This document shows, piece by piece, positions 60,138 to 64,000 of a stretch of DNA of 64,000 nt. Each line of letters opens with the position of its first letter. Position 1 is the stretch's first letter. Below the pieces are notes generated by a model, which searched no databases, was not told the origin of the DNA, and saw only the letters and a program-made list of their open reading frames with translations. The DNA comes from an uncultured Eubacterium sp. (GTDB lineage: Bacteria; Bacillota; Clostridia; Lachnospirales; Lachnospiraceae). The position numbers and the translations under genes were made by a program. The DNA is taken from NCBI GenBank assembly GCA_910585745.1, contig CAJUFM010000003.1:36600-100599 (forward strand). The letters are read 5' to 3'.

Positions 60138-62120
60138 ATGAAGTTGGATTACACCAATATGAACTATATCATATATTTTGATTATGCTTCTCTGATCATT
60201 ATGTCAGTGCTGGTCATATCTTTTTATATGATCAAGCATTTGGACAATATGCAGAACCGGATGCTGAAGGTTATGCTGTTAAGCCATTTTCTGGTTATCG
60301 GTATGGATATCATCAATGTGATCGGACCGAAGTTTACCATGCCATTTAACTATCAGATTTTGTATGGCTCCCATCTGTGTTATTTTCTGCTGCACAATGT
60401 GACGGCATTCGCCTTTTTCTTCTACTGCTGTTTTATGGTGGATCAGTACGGCGGAGGAAAGCGGTGGCTCCAGATCATAACCTGCCTTCCTATGACGGGT
60501 ATTTTTGTGCTGGTAGCATCAAATTTCTGGACGGGCTGGATCTTTTATCTGGATGATAACTTAAGATATTACCGGGGAAGTCTGATTCTGGTGGCTTATG
60601 CTGTTGTGCTGTTCTATGTTCTGTTATCTCTTATTATGATCAGCAGATACCGGGAAAGGTTGTCCTGGCTTCAGAGAGTAGTTACATATTTTTACATTAT
60701 GCTCTGTATCGTCAGTGCTGGGGTACAGTACTTTTATCCCAAGCTTCTGGTGGAATGTTTTGGTGTCACGGTAGCGCTTATGATCCTGTTTTTTTCCACA
60801 GCAAAATTAGCAGACTTTTATGACGAAGATTTTAATGTGCTGAACCGTCACGCTTTTATGGAGATTATAGACAGCAGTTTATACTGGATCGACAGACGGT
60901 ATCTATATGTGATCAAAGTTCATGATTTTCAGCTGTACCGTGTTACACTGGGAAAAGATTTTCAGGAGAGGCTGGCCCAGACCGTCATCCTGTATCTGCA
61001 GGAAGCATTTCCCCAGGGGTATGTATTTCATTACACCAATAGTGAGTTTTTGCTTGCCTTTAAGAAGGACTTCGGGCAGCAGGAGGCAGACAGAACCCTG
61101 CAGCAGCTGAACGAGAGGTTCAGCGGGGTATGGCAGATCGGAGATAACCAGATCCGGTGTGCTTATCATATCGGCATGTTTTCCTGGGGGAAGGAAGAAG
61201 AACTCAACCAGGCAGGAAAACTGAAAGAGTGCCTGGATTATATCAATGATTATTCCCGTCTTATCGATCATCCGGTACTGACGCTAAAGGATATGAAGAT
61301 CGGGGCGGTGGCAAGAAATCTTCTGGTGCAGAAACTGATCCAGGAAGCGGTGGATCAGGATGGATTTGAGATGTATTACCAGCCGATCTATTCGGTAGAG
61401 GAAAATCGTGTGGTATCGGCGGAAGCACTGATCCGTCTGAAAAATACAGATCACGGATTCATATCTCCGGAGGAATTTATCCCTATCGCAGAACAAAATG
61501 GACTTATTATGAAGATTGGAGAATTTGCTTTCCGGTCTGTGTGCCAGTTTATCCAGGCACAGGGGCTGGAACAGTACGGAATCCGTTTTATTGAGGTTAA
61601 TCTGTCTGTGGTGCAGTGTATGCAGGAGAGACTTTACAAACAGCTCCTGGATATCATGGTGGAATATGGGGTGGAGCCGGACCAGATCAATCTGGAGATC
61701 ACGGAGACCGCCGAGGTAACCCAGATGGGAGCATTTCAGGATAATGTATCTGCCCTGAACCAGAAGGGAATAGGCTTTTCTCTGGATGATTACGGAACCG
61801 GATATTCCAATATTGGTTTCTTATATAAATTTCCTTTTCGCATTATCAAGATCGACAAGAGCCTATTATGGGGGGCTTTTGAGAATGAAAAGGCGATGAT
61901 CACCCTGGAGAGCAGCATTGATCTTGCTAAGCGGCTGAACCTCCAGGTGGTGGTAGAGGGTGTTGAAAATGAAGAGCATCAGGATAAATTGACGGAGATG
62001 GGGTGCGATTATCTTCAAGGGTATTATTTTTCCAAGCCGGTGCCAGAATCCGAGTTTATCCATTATATACAGCAGCAGTGTCAGCTCGACGGCGAGAATT
62101 TGAAGCCGCTGTTGAACTAA
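60138..62120 (+). CDS. Membrane EAL-domain cyclic-di-GMP phosphodiesterase
   Basis: A 661 aa protein. Seven or so helices occupy residues 10-225. Residues about 235-390 look like a degenerate GGDEF domain without a GG(D/E)EF motif. Residues 410-650 are an EAL domain with AEALIRL, EVNLS, LEITETAEV, LDDYGTGYSNIGFL, IKIDKSLL, VVEGVENEEH and LQGYYFSKPVP, so all main catalytic residues appear present. It should hydrolyse c-di-GMP in response to a membrane signal. ATG at 60138 sits very close to AAGGAG; TTG at 60144 is an equally good or better start. It lies directly after the polysaccharide genes. Confidence 0.88.
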   Translation: MKLDYTNMNYIIYFDYASLIIMSVLVISFYMIKHLDNMQNRMLKVMLLSHFLVIGMDIINVIGPKFTMPFNYQILYGSHLCYFLLHNVTAFAFFFYCCFMVDQYGGGKRWLQIITCLPMTGIFVLVASNFWTGWIFYLDDNLRYYRGSLILVAYAVVLFYVLLSLIMISRYRERLSWLQRVVTYFYIMLCIVSAGVQYFYPKLLVECFGVTVALMILFFSTAKLADFYDEDFNVLNRHAFMEIIDSSLYWIDRRYLYVIKVHDFQLYRVTLGKDFQERLAQTVILYLQEAFPQGYVFHYTNSEFLLAFKKDFGQQEADRTLQQLNERFSGVWQIGDNQIRCAYHIGMFSWGKEEELNQAGKLKECLDYINDYSRLIDHPVLTLKDMKIGAVARNLLVQKLIQEAVDQDGFEMYYQPIYSVEENRVVSAEALIRLKNTDHGFISPEEFIPIAEQNGLIMKIGEFAFRSVCQFIQAQGLEQYGIRFIEVNLSVVQCMQERLYKQLLDIMVEYGVEPDQINLEITETAEVTQMGAFQDNVSALNQKGIGFSLDDYGTGYSNIGFLYKFPFRIIKIDKSLLWGAFENEKAMITLESSIDLAKRLNLQVVVEGVENEEHQDKLTEMGCDYLQGYYFSKPVPESEFIHYIQQQCQLDGENLKPLLN

Positions 62121-62133
62121 GATATGTTTTCCG

Positions 62134-62162
62134 TTCACAATGGGATTTTTGCAGCATATATT
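62134..62162 (+). promoter_or_regulatory. Possible promoter for the LysM/GH18 gene
   Basis: TTCACA (62134-62139) and TATATT (62157-62162) are 17 bases apart. The leader to the start at 62259 would be about 90 bases. A sporulation sigma factor promoter cannot be excluded but was not recognised. Confidence 0.4.
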
Positions 62163-62258
62163 ATTCATGACACCTGCCGCCCGGCATTATGATCCCGGTG
62201 ACTCCGGAATCGCTGTGCTGGTTTTTCTCTGGCGGCACCATAGTAAGGAAGGGCTGTT

Positions 62259-63383
62259 ATGGAGATCTATGTAGTGAGGCCGGGGGATTCTGTGGACCGG
62301 ATCGCCCAGGAATTTTCTGTGCTGGCAGAGAGTATCATCTGGAACAACCAGCTGGTGTTTCCCTATCCCCTGGCGGTGGGGCAGGCGCTTCTGGTGGGAG
62401 AGTATGATGAGACGGCAGATCCAAGGCGTATCGATGCCGGGGGATATGCCTATACTTATATCAGTAACTGGGTTCTGAGGCAGACCATTCCTTTTTTGAA
62501 CCGGCTTTTTATCTTTTCCTATGGCTTTACCCTGGAGGGGGCGCTGGTCTATCCGCCCAGGGATGAGAGCTGGATGATCGGGTTATGCCAGGAAAATGGA
62601 ACGATGCCAGTACTGACCCTCACCCCCTTTGGCAGCGATGGCAAGTTTAACAATAATCTGATCCATCAGCTGGTCACCAATGACGTAGTGTCTGATGAAC
62701 TTTTAGACAATCTGGTGTCTGTCATGCAGCAAAAGGGCTATGGCGGCATCGATATTGATTTTGAATACATTCTGGCAGAGGACAGGGATGCCTTTACTGC
62801 CTTTGTGGAGAAGACGGTCGAAAGGATGCACGAAAATGGATTTGTGGTATCTGTTGCCCTGGCGCCCAAAACATCGGCGGATCAGAGGGGGCTTTTATAT
62901 GAGGGAAAAGATTATGGGGCTCTGGGAAATGCAGCGGATGAGGTGCTGCTGATGACTTATGAGTGGGGGTTTAAACACGGTCCTCCTATGGCAGTTGCCC
63001 CCTTAAATATGGTACGGCGGGTAGTAGATTATGCGGTGACGGAGATCAATCCGGCGAAGATCAATCTGGGAGTGCCCAATTATGGCTATGACTGGCCGCT
63101 TCCCTTCGTGCGCGGAGAGACGGAAGCGAGAACCATTGGGAATGTGGAGGCAGTGCAGATTGCCATCCAGAATGGGGCGGAGATTCGTTTTGATGATGTA
63201 GCCAGAAGCCCATATTTTGAATATTTAGATGAAAGCGGAACCGAGCATGTGGTCTGGTTTGAAGACGCCAGAAGCATCCGTGACAAATATGCCCTTCTTC
63301 CAGAATATGGTCTCAAAGGAATCGGCGTGTGGCAGATCATGCGTTGGTTTCGGGGGATGTGGCTGGCAGAGCTGCTACCTTGA
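62259..63383 (+). CDS. LysM and GH18 domain protein (spore cortex-lytic/YaaH-SleL type)
   Basis: A 374 aa protein. Residues 1-47 form one LysM domain (YVVRPGDSVDRIAQEFSVLA, ending ALLVGE). Residues about 65-374 are a GH18 barrel with GYGGIDIDFEYI near 157-168, which gives the DxxDxDxE catalytic signature, and LMTYEWGFKHGPP near 228-240. No signal peptide is present. The same layout is found in YaaH and SleL, which bind spore peptidoglycan and act during germination. AAGGAAGG precedes the start. Its 3' end overlaps the convergent regulator gene by 47 bases. Confidence 0.9.
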   Translation: MEIYVVRPGDSVDRIAQEFSVLAESIIWNNQLVFPYPLAVGQALLVGEYDETADPRRIDAGGYAYTYISNWVLRQTIPFLNRLFIFSYGFTLEGALVYPPRDESWMIGLCQENGTMPVLTLTPFGSDGKFNNNLIHQLVTNDVVSDELLDNLVSVMQQKGYGGIDIDFEYILAEDRDAFTAFVEKTVERMHENGFVVSVALAPKTSADQRGLLYEGKDYGALGNAADEVLLMTYEWGFKHGPPMAVAPLNMVRRVVDYAVTEINPAKINLGVPNYGYDWPLPFVRGETEARTIGNVEAVQIAIQNGAEIRFDDVARSPYFEYLDESGTEHVVWFEDARSIRDKYALLPEYGLKGIGVWQIMRWFRGMWLAELLP

Positions 63384-63912
63384 GGAGAAGTTCCTCAGCA
63401 AAGCGGGCGATTTCTTCTGTGGGCTCCTGCAGTCCGTTGTCAAGCCAGCAGCCTAACATACCGCCATAGCCGTGGGCTAGAAAATAATACAGCCATTTTT
63501 TCTGTGTCTCTGTGAGATGAGGAAAAAACTTCTGAATCAGAAAGGAAGCATTTTCATAGCAGACCGACAGGATCCGGGAGGCGAACTGGGGATCACCGTG
63601 GGAAGAGCCCACGATCTGAAACCATTCGCCTCGTTTTTTCAGGTGTTCTAACAGCTGGATAAAACTCTCCCGGATACTGAGCTGCTGAAACTGGGACAGG
63701 CTGTTAAGAAGTTCCTCTAAAAATTCCTCCTCCAGCTTTTGCAGAAGATCAAAGGCATCGTTATAGTATTTGTAAAAAGTAGCCCGGTTGATCTCTGCCA
63801 TCTCGCAGATCTTTGTGACGGTGATCTTGGAGACGGGCTGCTCTTTCAGCAGCTGGATAAAACTCTCCCGGATCATCATTTTCGTATATCTCGTTCTTGC
63901 ATCGATTCCCAT
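63337..63912 (-). CDS. TetR/AcrR-family transcriptional regulator
   Basis: A 191 aa regulator. The start at 63912 (MGIDARTRYTKMMIRESFIQ) is set by AAAGGGGA about eight bases upstream rather than 63939. The helix-turn-helix is KITVTKICEMAEINRATFYK near residues 28-47. The C-terminal ligand domain is helical, like DhaS-type TetR proteins. The targets are unknown; the palindrome at 56.8 kb is one candidate only by proximity. It is convergent with the GH18 gene. The last 88 bases of the window after it contain only a short CCACAG/CTGTGG hairpin. Confidence 0.87.
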   Translation of the reverse strand: MGIDARTRYTKMMIRESFIQLLKEQPVSKITVTKICEMAEINRATFYKYYNDAFDLLQKLEEEFLEELLNSLSQFQQLSIRESFIQLLEHLKKRGEWFQIVGSSHGDPQFASRILSVCYENASFLIQKFFPHLTETQKKWLYYFLAHGYGGMLGCWLDNGLQEPTEEIARFAEELLLKVAALPATSPETNA

Positions 63913-64000
63913 TGACAAAATCCCCTTTCCATCAAGCATGCCCAGGACAAAGCAGGGTTCAAAGCCACAGGGTCGATCTGATGCTGTGGTGCTTATATCC

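Noticed and set aside
1..64000. rRNA, tRNA, prophage, origin or complete insertion sequence
   Set aside because: Nothing with these features was recognised on either strand by reading; a covariance-model scan would be needed to exclude small RNAs.

Overview
The window reads as a chromosome segment of a Gram-positive, spore-forming member of the Clostridia, most likely family Lachnospiraceae. Reasons: strong GGAGG-type ribosome binding sites, some TTG and GTG starts, moderate GC, wall teichoic-acid-type genes (CDP-ribitol synthesis, CDP-glycerol-type polymerases, LicD proteins), a LysM/GH18 spore-germination-type protein and an Rpn-like PD-(D/E)XK protein. No rRNA, tRNA, CRISPR array or complete insertion sequence was seen. 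The genus is not decided from sequence alone.

Almost the whole window (1 to about 60.1 kb) is one very large surface-polysaccharide locus. Positions 1-3532 hold a polyprenyl-phosphate-sugar module (GT2, acetyltransferase, ATP-grasp, two ArnE/ArnF-like small membrane proteins). A Rpn-like gene (3.8-4.8 kb) with its own promoter and terminators separates it from a ThDP-dependent acetolactate-synthase-like enzyme (5.0 kb) and a membrane glycosyltransferase on the minus strand. A divergent promoter at 8.5 kb opens a UbiA/HAD/GT-C/GtrA module that looks like lipid-linked pentose (ribose-type) donor synthesis and use. Positions 14.7-22.1 kb encode the CDP-3,6-dideoxyhexose trio (RfbF, RfbG, RfbH) followed by a GT2/GT-C/GtrA set. 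After a promoter and an unusual branched inverted-repeat element (22.1-22.3 kb) comes a GDP-sugar operon (ManA, ManC, Gmd, reductase) with a C-methyltransferase, a secondary-alcohol dehydrogenase, an SDR and a phosphosugar mutase.

Positions 32.2-50.3 kb are the teichoic-acid-like part: a YfhO-like protein, a GT2/CDP-glycerol polymerase, an orphan linker-like protein, TarI and TarJ homologues, and two polymerases that each carry an extra C-terminal domain with a GNGPSL motif. Between those two polymerases, on the opposite strand, lie KdsC-like, DRE-TIM aldolase and KdsB-like genes: a candidate pathway to a CMP-activated 3-deoxy-ulosonic acid in a Gram-positive, with no KdsA in the window. Positions 50.4-60.1 kb add an ExoA-like GT2, two LicD proteins, a GT2, a GT4, an O-antigen polymerase/ligase, a PglF/CapD-type 4,6-dehydratase and another glycerophosphotransferase. 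The window ends with an EAL phosphodiesterase, the LysM/GH18 protein and a TetR-type regulator.

Taken together the genes can supply nucleotide donors (CDP-dideoxyhexose, GDP-6-deoxyhexose, CDP-ribitol, probably a CMP-ulosonate, a UDP-4-keto sugar), lipid-linked donors (several GT2/GtrA or ArnEF-like sets, UbiA) and many membrane transferases that decorate a polymer outside the cell. Frequent strand switches, duplicated gene junctions at 45.7 and 49.1 kb and visibly different base composition between parts suggest assembly from modules. No initiating phosphoglycosyltransferase, Wzx flippase or TagGH exporter is in the window, so those must lie elsewhere.
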